A stretch of 64,000 nucleotides of DNA from positions 17,658,053 through 17,722,052 of the forward strand of contig JANAVB010002199.1 in NCBI GenBank assembly GCA_029216955.1. Reading direction: 5' to 3'. The position numbers and the translations under genes were made by a program. Under the pieces are notes generated by a model. It was not told the DNA's origin. It saw nothing but the letters and a program-made list of their open reading frames with translations, and did not search any database. Positions 1 to 12,463 of the stretch are shown here, in pieces. The stretch comes from Iris pallida. Its lineage: Eukaryota > Streptophyta > Magnoliopsida > Asparagales > Iridaceae. How positions within the stretch are numbered: the first letter of the stretch is position 1; each line of letters begins with the position of its first letter.

Positions 1-887
1 GAGGAACACGGGGGCACGAGATATATCTCGGTTTGCTCGGCTAGAGCTCTCAGATGTATAATAGGAAAAGAAGACGAATCCTGCAAACTCGGAACAATCC
101 AGAACACGCGGAAAAAGGGATCGAAAACGGGAAACCACGGACAGTGGATCGGGAATGGGGTGAGCGCGAGGAGGCGCTGGACCGGGGCACAGCGGCCACG
201 GATCGGTCTCGGGTGCTACGGCGCACGGGTGGGCAGCGGCTGGGCGCAGCCTGGAAGCGGCGGCGGGGGATCGGGGTTCGCCGGACAGGCGCTTGGGCGA
301 GGCCAGCCTGGGTCGAGGCTGTCGGCGCCGGAGGTCGCCGGGAGGGGCGCGGTCGGGGCTCGGTTTCGCCGAAAATTTGGGGGCTAGGGCACGATTAGGG
401 TGAGGGAAATAGAAAATTGGTGATAGAGAAAGAGAGGGGAATGGGGGTTTATAAAGGGGAGAAGAATGGGGGTTACCGGAGATGAAGGGGCGACCGTTCG
501 GGAAGGGGAAGGGAGGAGTCCGACCGTTCACGCGAAAGAGGAAGGAGAAAGGGGTTGGGTTCTTTTCCAGTATAAATAAGAGAAAGAAAGAGAGTTAAGA
601 GTTTAACTGTTAAGGAAAGGAAAGGAAAGGAAAGGAAATGTTTTTCTTTATAAGATTTTTGATATAAATAAATATAAAAACTTAAGAATTATTCCGAAAA
701 CCGAGATCGGTTTCGGAAATAGATCGGAGACGGTTCGGAAATGGGTTCAGAACAAAACAAAAATCTTTTATATTTATTTTTGAAAATAATTAATAATATT
801 AATATTAATATTAATTTAGCAAAACTATTTAACAAACATAATTTAATAATTTAAAAATTAATAAACCGAAATTTACGGGTTTCACAC
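1..887 (-). mobile_element. LTR outer end of a gypsy-like element running off the left edge
   Basis: Read on the minus strand, the block starts at 887 with TGTGAAACCCGTAAATTTCG, the usual style of a gypsy LTR start, and is followed by a long AT-rich tract (about 640-880) and then a GC-rich part (about 150-380). To the right of 887 the sequence becomes copia gag. The inner LTR end and the interior are outside the window, so solo LTR and full element cannot be told apart and no TSD can be tested. Open frames in the GC-rich part overlap in several phases and resemble no protein, so I do not call genes. Confidence 0.55.
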
Positions 888-1760
888 ACACCCATCTCAA
901 ATGATTCTGATGAGACTGAGTCTGACATAGGGGTGTCCAAGTCCTCTTCATCCACCAAACCTAAGACCCCTAAGGAAATATACTATCATTGCTTCCACAG
1001 AATTTTAAGCGCTATGTCTGAGTTACTCTATGACATATATATTTTTTAAATATAAAAGCGTTAAAGAACTCTGGGATGCTTTGGAAGATAAATATGGTTG
1101 TGATGATGCTGGAATTGATAGATTCAATTCCTCCACATTCAACAGATATGTCATGGTAGATAACAAACATATCAATGACCAAATTCATGAATTTTAAGAA
1201 CATCTTAGGCATGTTCAAGCCAAGGGAACATTCTTTTCTACTGAGCATAAAATAGGATGTTTGATAGACAAACTTCCTCCTTATTGGTCTAATGTGGCAA
1301 AGGATCTCCTACATCTTCAAGGGACTATTTCGTACCCTCAAGCTCTAAACAGACTTAGAACAGAAGAAGAATATAGGTTCAAATCCAAAGCTAGGTCTAA
1401 TGCCACAACTAGGATTAACCTTATAGAAAGTCATGGCAAACCCAACAACCATCTCAAGCCCAAAAAAACTCCAAAAAGAAGCAGAGTTTTCAACCAAATA
1501 ACCAAAAACCCCATTTCCAAAATCCTCATCACCAAAACCCTCAACACCAGCAACCCCATAAACCTAGAAACTTTGGTCAGACTCAGGATCAAAGAAGATT
1601 TTGTTTTGTGTGTGGTAGAACCAACCATACAGCCATCAACTGCTTCCAAAGGAAGAAAGAACCTATCCAGACCTCTTTCAAAGGAAAAGGCAAGGCAGAG
1701 GCTAACATGATTCTGAATGGATCCTCCAGCTCCTTCAGGTCTGTAAGCTTTCATCCTGTA
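888..1760 (+). pseudogene. copia-1 gag (UBN2-type), degenerate
   Basis: Remains of a Ty1/copia Gag, the capsid protein that packages the element RNA. Visible family signatures are ELWDALEDKYG (about 1069-1101), DNKHINDQIHEF, and LIDKLPPYWS (about 1260-1290). A zinc knuckle CX2CX4HX4C (CFVCGRTNHTAINC, about 1603-1644) is intact and would bind RNA. Stop codons interrupt the frame near 1048 and 1196, and the part between about 1440 and 1600 is frameshifted. The N-terminal part of Gag and the 5' LTR are missing because the neighbouring LTR at 1-887 abuts here. The gene is dead. Confidence 0.8.
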
Positions 1761-2466
1761 GTAAACCTTTTTTACCATTCTGATGATTGGTGGTTGGATT
1801 TCGGAGTTAATGTTCACGTTTTGTTTGATCGTTCCTGTTTTTCAACCTATCAGGAATCAGGTGGAGGAGGCATGACTCTATGAGATGACTCCACGGCACA
1901 GATTATAGGAAGAGAAAGAATAGATCTGAAGATGACATCAAAATTTTTTTTACCTCTTCATGATGTGCTTCATGTGCCGTCTGTCAGAAGAAACCTTGTT
2001 AGTGGATCCCTCCTTGCAGTCTCAGGATATAAAATTGTAATAGAAGCCAATAAAGTTATTTTTTTCCTAAGAATGAACTGTTTGTGGGAAAAGAATTTGT
2101 AAAAGATGGACACTTTATTCCGAGTACTATGAATAAAAGTTTAAATCCTTCTTTCGTTGTTGGAAATATTGAATCCTCCAATGTTTGGCATGGAAGACTG
2201 GGTCATATAAATTTAGGATCTCTTAAAAGGGTGATGAACTTAAATCTTATTCCTAAGACTCCTATTGATGATAAACACAAATGTGAGATTTGTGTTCAAG
2301 CCAAACACACAAGATTACCTTTCAAATTAGTCCATAGGGATTCCGAACTCCTAGAACTTATCCATAGCGATGTTTGTGATTCCAATAGGGTCTTGACCCG
2401 AGGCGGTAGAAAATACTTTGTCATTTTTATAGATGATCATTCAAAGTATTGTTACACCTACCTTCT
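1761..2466 (+). pseudogene. copia-1 protease and integrase N-terminal part, degenerate
   Basis: Continuation of copia-1 pol. The protease site near 1790 reads WWLDFGVN where the family has an Asp-Ser/Thr-Gly triad, so the active-site serine position is lost. A stop TGA lies at 1881-1883. The pre-integrase zinc region follows with HGRLGH (about 2189-2206) and CEICVQAK (about 2284-2307), the two halves of an HHCC finger. The integrase core begins with LIHSDVCDSN (first catalytic Asp, near 2369) and FIDDHSKYCYTYLL. The frame stops exactly at 2466, where element A is inserted, and resumes after its second target-site copy at 13305. Confidence 0.85.
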
Positions 2467-4450
2467 TGTCACGACCCGTTACCCAAATTGTTGGGCCGGG
2501 CCGAGCTCCAGCCTACGCTTGATTAAAGCGTAGTAAGCTGTTATAATAATAGACAATAAAGGATCTAAGTAGCTAACAGTTCTAAAATCATATTTAAAGT
2601 TTATCACAACACAGCATCTATAAGCGAAGGTAAACAAGCACAGACTTAATAATATATAACCAAAGTATCTAACTGGAGACAAAGTCCAGTATCCAAATAT
2701 AAGAACATACCAAAGTCTAAGTCTCAAAACACGAGAAAGATATCTAAGCAAGGTTCCCCGCTGGGGCCTCTACTGGAGCTAAGGCCAGGTCCTCAATGCA
2801 GTACCATAATATGTAACACATAGCATTTCCTCCTCGAAAAGTGAACCTACAACGTTATCCTGTCAGGACGGGAGCAAGTACAACCTCTACAACTAAAGTA
2901 CTGAACATATAATAAAAGAGATGTACAACAAGAAACATGGTGTGATAAGTCTATAAAACAGGAAATACTGGAAAACATGGCCTCATGGTACAATTGGGAT
3001 CACAGTATCATAGTAACATATGGAACATGGCATCTCATAGTCTATCATGGCATGGACACATATGTCATAGAGACAGATGTATATGTAATGTTTAAAACTG
3101 TAGCAGGTACGTGATCGATCAATAGATGTACAATGTACTGAGGCACAATGTAAATAAAATATACATACGTACAAGTGAAAACAAGCGATAGATGTACATA
3201 CGTACAAATACAGCTGGTGCGCCTACGACAAGGTATACATAAAATGTCAACCTTGCTCGGTACGTACGTACGAGTAAGGGGGCATGATTACGTACTCAAC
3301 TATCAGTTTCCCTATAACCCATATTCTATCATGTGAGAGATACGAGAACAGTAAAAACATGTGAGAGATACTGGGAGTAATATAAGTATGGCCGGGTACT
3401 GGGAACAGTATGAAACATGTGAATACTCCGAGTAGTATAAAGTATAGTGAAACATGTACTGAGAACCAGTAAGAAACATGTAAAGATATAAGAACTGTCT
3501 TAAGCATGTCAGGTACTGTAAGTAATACAACATGTGAAGACATAGCTTGCTACCTCAAGGATCAGTATTTTAACAGGGTTAATACATGTTCTAGCATTAA
3601 AAGACAGTAAATGAGTGTGTAGATGTACTTGCCTCGAGCAAAGCAAGAATACTAGTACGAAGATATAGATGTCCGGTATCCTGTCAATAGTGATATACAA
3701 CTCAGTTCTAAGCTAGGATCAACAATATACTAGTGGTGTGACAGGACTCCTAACTGGATACTAGCCAAGTGGGGACCTAGCATAAAAGTCTAATGTGAAG
3801 TGCCACTATACACAAACTAACTCTCTAGGGTCTTTACACTAGTGCGGGGTGAGGTCCAATACGACTAAAACACAAAATAACATAAAAAGTTGCAAGTCGT
3901 AATTATTCAATAATTAAATATACTGTACACTATGTTCCAACAATTTTGAGATAGACAAAAAGCTAAATTATATATAAAATAAAGTACCAAAATAATCCTT
4001 GTTAATTATAGAAATTTATAATAATTTTTTTGGGATTTATAAACCTTCATAAATATTTATTAAAAATCAGCAAACGTAAATATACTGAAAATGAGTTCTG
4101 TTTTCCCATTTTTATAAAATACCAAAAGTACTTATTAAATACTGGAAAAATTATAATAAATTATCTAACTTAACATAGTATTTAAATACAATTTTTCTAA
4201 GATTTTTACAGCAATTAAAAAATATATAAAAATTCAAAACCAGAAAGTAACAATATCTGGAAAAATAATTAATTATAAATTAAGGATGATACATAATCAA
4301 AATCTACAGATGTTGTCGGATGATAAAATAAATATCACCAACGTGTCCAGAACGATCAAATCAGCTAGGATAGCCTACCCATAAGTTCAATTTGGACACA
4401 GGGGTAAAACGGTAATTTTGGGTCAAAATGATGTCCGCCGTTGGACACAC

Positions 4451-4790
4451 TTTGCACCGAAAAATGTGTCGGGATAGAAGTCTACAAAACCTAGCAAATT
4501 ATATGTCCACGAATCCAAAATGATGATACAAATCCAACGGTATGTCCGAAATAGGATTCCGATGTGCCGATCTCAAAATGATACGTTGACGCGATACTTG
4601 GTATCCGGTTTGCACCGAAATGCGTGCCGGAGCAAATATCTTTAAAACTCAGCAAATTATATGTCACCGAGTCCAAAATGACGATACGAAATCAACAGTA
4701 TATCCGGAATGGAATTCCGATGAGCCGATCTCAAAGTAACCCGTTGATTCAAAAAGTGGGACCCGCTTTGCACCGAAATGCGTGCCAAGG
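4451..4790. repeat. 158-bp-period tandem array in LTR A (copy 1)
   Basis: The marker TTTGCACCGAAA begins at 4451, 4609 and 4767, a spacing of 158 bp each time. Between markers the units share phrases such as AAATTATATGT, GACGATACGAA and GATTCCGATGAGCCGATCTC, with moderate divergence. The same array lies in the other LTR at 10890-11230, and a longer version lies in element B. Confidence 0.85.
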
Positions 4791-5634
4791 CCCACGTTCT
4801 CCAAATCAAGCAAACTTTATATGAAAACATGCCAGAACGACGCCACGAGTCTATTGGTGGTGTCAGAAATTGAATCCGGAGACCCGGGGTTCAAAAATAG
4901 AATTTAACAAGTGCAATTTAAATAATTCGGACGGCCAACTTTGGCGTCGAATTCAACCAACCAAACGTGCTTATAATGAAACGAAACCTAAAGGAGATAG
5001 GAAGATGGTTATACCAGCTGCGCATAGGAACTGGTAGCGCGCCAACCGGAGCTGCGATGGCGGAGTTACGAGCTGACGAAGTCGGCTCCACGAAACTGTC
5101 CAAAAATAATTCAATTTAAAACGTCAACTTGGTGGCCAGTTTTGAGGTATCAAACGACAAAATTAACGGACGAAAATTGACAGGAGTGAATATGGATATA
5201 CCGAGATTGAGACGGAGCAAAGAGTTCACTGATCCAACGGTCGGATCTTCCAGAAAATACATACGAACGCGCTGCGACGGAGCGCCATTTTCGAGTTCAA
5301 AACTCGCGCGCAGCCGACGGGATTTCGACGTAAACGCACGAATAGCCCATGCGTCGCGTCGGGGAAGCGGGCGGTGGCCTGGGGAGGTCGTCGAAGGCCC
5401 ACGCGCCGGTGGGGGTCGACCACGGCGGCGGCAGCGCCGTGCGACGGCGCGGCGGCGCGCAATGGCGGCCCGCGCGCGCGCGCGCACGTGCGTGCTGCTG
5501 CCGTGGCAGCTGCTGCGAGGGAGAGTGAGGGGGGGTCGGCTGTGGTGGTGGTGGTCGGCAGCCATGGGGGAGGGGGTTGTCGCTTGGAGGAGGGTGGAGT
5601 GGTGTGGGGTGTGTTTCCATGGTGTTGTGTGTGT

Positions 5635-5696
<62 letters not shown>
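5635..5696. repeat. (GA)n microsatellite in LTR A
   Basis: Uninterrupted AG dinucleotides of about 60 bp. The equivalent position in the other LTR (about 12071-12088) holds only a short, broken run, so the tract expanded or contracted after insertion. Confidence 0.95.
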
Positions 5697-5700
<4 letters not shown>

Positions 5701-5980
5701 AATTAAGATATTTAGAGAGAGAGAGGGGGGGTGAAGTCGGCCACACATAGGGGGGGATTAGCTGGTAGGTGTGGGGAGTGTTGTGTAGGTGTAAAAGTGA
5801 GGGAGAGGGAGTGTATATAAGTGTGTGTATATATATTAATATAGGAAGAGAGAGAGAGTGGTGAGATATTTGAGAGAGGGGGAGAGAGAGAGGTCGGCCA
5901 AGGGGGGTTCGGCTACTGTGAGGGGGAGTGAGGGGGGTGTAGGTGTATGTTTGTTTGTGTGGAGAGAGAGAGAGAGAGAG

Positions 5981-5983
<3 letters not shown>

Positions 5984-6061
<78 letters not shown>
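5984..6061. repeat. (TA)n microsatellite in LTR A
   Basis: Perfect TA/AT run of about 78 bp. Its partner in the second LTR spans about 12374-12461. Open frames reading IYIYIY here are artefacts of the repeat. Confidence 0.95.
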
Positions 6062-6063
<2 letters not shown>

Positions 6064-6900
6064 ATACTTGTAAAGTGGAGAGAGAAAAATAGATATTTAA
6101 AATAGGAAAAATAGGGAAAAAATATGTGGGGGTATTTATGCAGTCATAAGAGAACAATACGGAGCTTGGGTTTGGGTTCGGTCGAGCCGGGTCGGGTCGA
6201 AATCGAACCGGGTGCAATAATTGAATTAAAAATAGGGATTTATAATTACGGGAAAATAAATAATATGCGGGAACTCCAATAAATGGGACACAAGCGTCAT
6301 GTGGGTAGTAGGCTTCATGTGGGCCACGTCCATACTTTGGGTCGACTAGGTTGGATCGATGTCGGGTCCCGAAATTAAATTGAAAATTAAATCAGGTTTC
6401 ACGGTAGATAATAAATTGGCCTAAATTGAACCGAAAGTTGTGCGAAGGAAATGGAGCACAAAATGGAGTGTCTGAGTGGGACACAAAGGTCATGGATGAA
6501 GAGCGTCTCGAGTAGATCATTTATGAGAAGTTGGTTTCGAGAAAATGGCTGATCTGGTGCTCCTAAATTAAAAGCAACGGTAACGTGCAAACGATGATTA
6601 AAAATAAAAGTGGGAATAATATTCAACGATTAATTGGTCTAAGTTGACCCGAAGTTGCGCGATACAAAAAGAGCACAAGGGAACGAGTTCAAGTGGGACA
6701 TGATATATCAAAAAGAAGATAATCTTGTCTACTTCAAAACTCGTGAAGAGAGTTTCAAGAGATTGGCATCCCTGACGCTCCAGAAGTCGAAGTTATGGAA
6801 AGGTACATTAATGATCTAAACAATTAAATAAATAAAATATTTATCGATAATAATTCATTTAGAAAAATTTAAAACAGCCCTGAAATTCAGGGGGCTTACA

Positions 6901-6930
6901 TCCTACCCACCTTACAAAAATTTCGTCCTC
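6901..6930 (-). other. Polypurine tract and GAGGAC box of element A
   Basis: On the minus strand the LTR start TGTAAGCCCCC is preceded by AAGGTGGGTAGGA and, 24 nt away from the LTR, by the box TTTCGAGGACGAAAT. The same arrangement occurs in gypsy C (25828-25858) and element B (46736-46770). The purine tract primes plus-strand DNA synthesis in LTR elements. Confidence 0.75.
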
Positions 6931-8149
6931 GAAATTAAAAATCATCCAACCGGTCAAACTATAATATGTAGCTGCTCTGGCTACAATACTCAATCTGCTA
7001 TCCTTGTAATCATCTCTTTTGTTTCTCCTACAAACTTTTTGGTTCCGGTTCAACTAAGTCCTTCTATCATAAACTTCGGCACACATCCTTTAGAATCTTC
7101 CATACTAACATGAAACATTTATGTATACCCTAAACTATAGGTCATTCTCCGGGTACGTCTATAAGCCTATAATGCTTAATGATCAATCATATTTCCAACC
7201 TTAATTGTAAATACTGGATTTCCTTATCGTATCCTAAGTATCCATATTCTATCAATCCACAGTTCCTTAGCATCATTAGTCGTCAATCCTTTCCTACAGC
7301 TTCTCCTTGAAATCATACTTTCAATTTCTATCCTTGGCGTAGAGCCTTCTTCATTTTACTCAACAAGTCCTCCAAATATAAATCCTCGATTTCAAAACTC
7401 CCGATTTATTAATTACCAAGGTACATATGTCTTTGTCTCGTTCCTTGTCTTTTTAACTGATATCTTTCCGATCTTGTATGCAATACGATAACTCATTCTA
7501 ACTTATTCTATATCAATCCACATATCGATCTACCCTTTAATCACCTGTAATCAGCTATAGGTAACCAACCAAAATTCTAAACACAAGATTCTAATCCTTA
7601 ATCCATAGTCATAACAATATACTATCTCATTTATCCATCTTAGATACCCTATCATCGAGTCATAATACCAATACAATCGTTCTTAATGGTTTCCAAGTCT
7701 ACTACAGTCAGTCGCTTATACTTGTCCTGTAAGCTTAATCTAACCAATCCCTAGGAAAAGTACTTATCACAATCACACAATACATCTATAGTTATACTAC
7801 AGGATCAGTCAACAAGGTTTGGCTATTTCGGTCGTCTATCAAGTAGAAGGTAACAAGGCCTAAGACTGGGTCAAGCAATCTATAACAGTGTCCAAACAAG
7901 TTAAAGGGTCAAGCAAGACAGAAAAAGTTTATTGGAATATCTCCAAGAATGGTACGAAGACAACGAAATGCATAACGAGAAGAATTACCCAAGAGGTTAA
8001 CGAAAAAGAGTTTAGTCAAGTCATAGGAAAGATAGAACACAAAAATAATTATGTCCAAAAGATAACATGAAAGCAATTATATTGGAGAGTTCTAGAGAAC
8101 CTATAATCCTAGTTATAGATGGAACAGAGTTAATCAAGACGGGGAAGAA

Positions 8150-8700
8150 TGATAATAAGAATTTATTCTTGCTCATTCGGTCATAACAAAGTGAACCAAG
8201 TTGAGATATGATCTGATAACCATATACGTCTTCCTGAAATCATGTTGCCAGAATTCTCGCCACACCAGTAAGCTTAGATACACTAAACGATAGAGTCATA
8301 ACTAAGGTATACACCCTATAATCATATCATCTAGATTTCTTACCACGCCAACCGGTATGGCTGCAAGAAAATCTAAATTCTATGAATAGGATAGTATATC
8401 CAAAATCAGGCTCTATGTTTTTGTCATATCAGCTAATATGGCTGCGATAAATTCTAAACTCTATAAATAAAGCAGACGTTTACCTTATCAGGATATATCA
8501 TAATTTAATCCACAAAATTTATCACGATGCAAGATCAAAGTTAACAACAAAATCAGAAATTAAATTCAACAACGAATTTAAAGAAGGGCAAATAGAAATA
8601 AGTGGAAACTGATTTCTAGATAAGATTAGAGTGAGATTAGAGTGAGATCCTCAGGGGTCATCCCAAGGGTACAAACTTGGTCTAAATTGACCCACTGAAA
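8150..8700 (-). other. Conserved interior block shared with element B
   Basis: Phrases such as CCACGCCAACCGGTATGGCT, GCAAGAAAATCTAAATTC and AGGATAGTATATCCAAAATC occur here and, in the same order, in element B (about 48130-48650). In element orientation the block lies a few hundred nt after the 5' LTR, where retroelements keep leader and packaging signals. It does not encode a recognisable protein. Confidence 0.7.
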
Positions 8701-8878
8701 TACAAACAAGAGGCTAATTATAGCTAACGGTCCTATGCTGTGATGAGTTCTCCTATGTTGCAATCCTAGTAATCCTCTAGGTGTTCTAAATATTTATCCC
8801 TAGTATTAACAAGTTGTCCTAGATCCTAATTGCAGGCATGCTTGGTACAATAACGTAACCAAACAACTTAAGTCGAGA

Positions 8879-8904
8879 CCTGCATGGGCCGCCAAAAAAA
8901 TACA
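8879..8904 (-). other. Primer-site region of element A, shared motif
   Basis: Directly after the LTR end CGTGACA (minus strand) comes a T-rich stretch and then GGCGGCCCATGCAGGTC. Elements B (49050-49074) and C (30816-30840) have GGTGGCCCATGCAGGTC at the same place. This is where a tRNA primer should pair, but I do not recognise the tRNA and the usual initiator-Met site TGGTATCAGAGC is absent. Confidence 0.6.
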
Positions 8905-11900
8905 TGTCACGACCCGTTACCCAAATTGTTGGGCCGGGCCGAGCCATGTCCAGCCTACGCTTGATTAAAGCGTAGTAAGCTGTTCTAATAATAGACAATA
9001 AAGGATCTAAGTAGCTAACAGTTCTAAATTCATATTTAAAGTTCATCACAACACAGCATCTATAAGCGAAGGTAAACAAGCACAGACTTAATAATACATA
9101 ACCAAAGTATCTAACTGGAGACAAAGTCCAGTATCCAAATATAAGAACATACCAAAGTCTAAGTCTCAAAACACGAGAAAGATATCTAAGCAAGGTTCCC
9201 CGCTGGGGCCTCTACTGGAGCTAAGGCCAGGTCCTCAATGCAGTACCATAATATATAACACATAGCATTTCCTCCTCGAAAAGTGAACCTACAACGTTAT
9301 CCTGTCAGGACGGGAGCAAGTACAACCTCTACAACTAAAGCACTGAACATATAATGAAAGAGATGTACAACAAGAAACATGGTGTGATAAGTCTATAAAA
9401 CAGAAAATACTAGAAAACATGGCCTCATGGTACAACTGGGATCACAGTATCATAGTAACATATGGAACATGGCATCTCATAGTCTATCATGGCATGGACA
9501 CATATGTCATAGAGACAGATGTATATGTAATGTTTAAAACTGTAGCAGGTACGTGATCGGTCAATAGATGTACAATGTACTGAGGCACAATGTAAATAAA
9601 ATGTACATACGTACAAGTAAAAACAAGCGATAGATGTACATATGTACAAATACAGCTGGTGCGCCTACGACAAGGTATACAAAAAATGTCAACCTTGCTC
9701 GGTACGTACGTACGAGTAAGGGGGCATGATCACGTACTCAACTATCAGTTTTCCCATAACCCATATTCTATCATGTGAGAGATACGAGAACAGTAAAAAC
9801 ATGTGAGAGATACTGGGAGTAATATAAGCATGGCCGGTACTGGGAACAGTATAAAACATGTGAATACTCGGAGTAGTATAAAGCATAGTAAAATATGTAC
9901 TGAGAACCAGTAAGAAACATGTAAAGATATAAGAACTGTCCTAAGCATGTCAGGTACTGTAAGTAATACAACATGTGAAGACATAGCTTGCTACCTCAAG
10001 GATCAGTATTTTAACAGGGTTAATACATGTTCTAGCATTAAAAGACAGTAAATGAGTGTGTAGATGTACTTGCCTCGAGCAAAGCAAGAATACTAGTACG
10101 AAGATATAGATGTCCGGTATCCTGTCAATAGTGATATACAACTCAGTTCTAAGCTAGGATCAACAATATACTAGTGGTGTGACAGGACTCCTAACTGGAT
10201 ACTAGCCAAGTGGAGACCTAGCATAAAAGTCTAATGTGAAGTGCCACTATACACAAACTAACTCTCTAGGGTCTTTACACTAGTGCGGGGTGAGGTCCAA
10301 TACGACTAAAACACAAAACAACATAAAAAGTTGTAAGTCGTAATTATTCAATAATTAAATATACTGTACACTATGTTCCAACAATTTTTGAGATAGACAA
10401 AAAGCTAAATTATATATAAAATAAAGTAACAAAATAATCCTTGTTAATTATAGAAATTTATACTAATTTTTTGGGATTTATAAACCTTCATAAATATTTA
10501 TTAAAAATCGGCAAACGTAAATATACTGAAAATGAGTTCTGTTTTCCCATTTTTATAAAATACCAAAAGTACTTATTAAATACTGGAAAAATTATAATAA
10601 ATTATCTAAATTAAATAGTATTTAAATAAATTTTTCCAAGATTTTTACAGTAATTAAAATATATATATAAATTCAAAACCAGAAAGTAACAATATCTGGA
10701 AAAATAATTAATTATAAATTAAGGATGATACATAATCAAAATCTACAGATGTTGTCGGATGATAAAATAAATATCACTAACGTGTCCAGAACGGTCAAAT
10801 CAGCTAGGATAGCCTACCCATAAGTCCAATTTGGACACAGGGGCAAAACGATAATTTTGGGTCAAAATAATGTCCGCCGTTGGACACACTTTGCACCGAA
10901 AAATGTGTCGGGATAGAAGTCTACAAAACCTAGAAAATTATATGTCCACGAATCCAGAATGATGATACAAATCCAACGGTATGTCCGAAATAGGATTCCG
11001 ATGTGCCGATCTCAAAATGATACGTTGACGCGACACTTGGTATCCGGTTTGCACCGAAATGCGTGCCGGAGCAAATGTCTTCAAAACTTAGCAAATTATA
11101 TGTCAACGAGTTCAAAATGACGATACGAACTCAACGGTATATCCGAAATGGAATTCCGATGAGCCGATCTTAAAGTGACCCGTTGACTCGAAAAGTGGGA
11201 CCCGCTTTGCACCGAAATGCGTGCCAGGGCCCACGTTCTCCAAATCAAGCAAACTTTATATGAAAATATGCCAGAACGATGCCACGAGTCTATTGGCGGT
11301 GTCAGAAATTGAATCCAGAGTCCCGGGTTCAAAAATAGAATTTAACAAGTGCAATTTAAATAATTCGAACGGCCAACTTTAGCGTCGAATTCAACCAACC
11401 AAACGTGCTTATAATGAAACGAAACCTAAAGGAGATAGGAGTATGGTTATACCAACTGCGCATAGGAACTGGTAGCACGCCAACCGGAGCTGCGACGACG
11501 GAGTTACGAGCTGACGAAGTCGGCTCCACGAAACTGTCCAAAAACAATTCAATTTAAAACATCAACTTGGTGGCCAGTTTTGAGGTATCAAACGACAAAA
11601 TTAACGGACGAAAATTAACAGGAGTGAAGATGGATATACCGAGATTGAGACGCAGCAAAGAGTTTGCCGATCCAACGGTCGGATCTCCCAGAAAATATGT
11701 ACGAACTTGCTGCGACGGAGCGCCATTTTCGAGTTCAAAACTCGCGTGCGCCGACGGGATTTCGACGTAAACGCACGAATAGCCCATGCGTCGCGTCGGG
11801 GAAGCGGGCGGTGGCCTGGAGGAGGTCGCCGGAGGCCCACGCGCCGGTGGGGGTCGACCACGGCGGCGGCAGCGCCGTGCGGCGGCGCGGCGGCGCGCAA

Positions 11901-12370
11901 CGGCGGCCCGCGAGCGCGCGCACGTGCGTGCTGCTGCCGTGGCAGCTGCTGCGAGGGGGAGTGAGGGGGGTCGGCTGTGGTGGTGGTGGTCGGCAGCCAT
12001 GGGGGAGGGGGCTGTCGGCTTGGAGGAGGGTGGAGTGGTGTGGGTGTGTTTGCATGGTGTTGTGTGTGTAAAGAGAGTGAGAGAGAGAGTTTGAATTAAG
12101 ATATTTAGAGAGAGAGAGAGGGGGGGTGAAGTCGGCCACACATGGGGGGGGCTTAGCTGGTAGGTGTGGGGAGTGTTGTGTAGGTGTAAAAGTGAGGGAG
12201 AGGGAGTGTATATAAGTGTGTGTATATATATTAATATAGGAAGAGAGAGAGTGGTGAGATATTTGAGAGAGGGGGAGAGAAAGAGGTCGGCCAAGGGGGG
12301 TTCGGCTGCTGTGAGGGGGAGTGAGGGGGGGTGTAGGTGTATGTTTGTTTGTGTGGAGAGAGAGAGAGAG

Positions 12371-12463
<93 letters not shown>

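Larger units (their letters stand above)
2467..6900 (-). repeat. Element A 3' LTR (4434 bp)
   Basis: Aligns by eye along its whole length with 8905-13299. Most differences are single bases and microsatellite length, which indicates a fairly recent insertion. Internal landmarks are short ACATGT-containing repeats (about 3330-3540), a 158-bp-period array (4451-4790), a GC-rich stretch (5290-5530), a GA run and a long TA run. The GC-rich stretch has open frames in several phases, with no recognisable protein. Confidence 0.92.
6901..8904 (-). mobile_element. Element A interior, non-coding
   Basis: About 2.0 kb between the LTRs with no open frame of meaning; the longest candidates are 60-64 residues. 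Read on the minus strand, it keeps a leader block near the 5' LTR (about 8150-8700) that is also in element B. At the other end it keeps a vestige of the gypsy 3' region reading NFEDEIFVRWVGC just before the purine tract, a phrase produced by translating the conserved GAGGAC box and purine tract. No gag zinc knuckle, RT or integrase motif was found. Confidence 0.85.

Noticed and set aside
54..398. Open frames of 75-114 residues in the GC-rich left edge
   Set aside because: Several phases are open at once, the text is Arg/Gly-rich low complexity, and the region is LTR sequence. No protein family is visible.
5116..6217. Long open frames (up to 306 residues) in LTR A
   Set aside because: They run through (GA)n and (TA)n tracts (SLSLSL, IYIYIY) and a GC-rich stretch; equivalents in the second LTR differ in length. 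Repeat artefacts.
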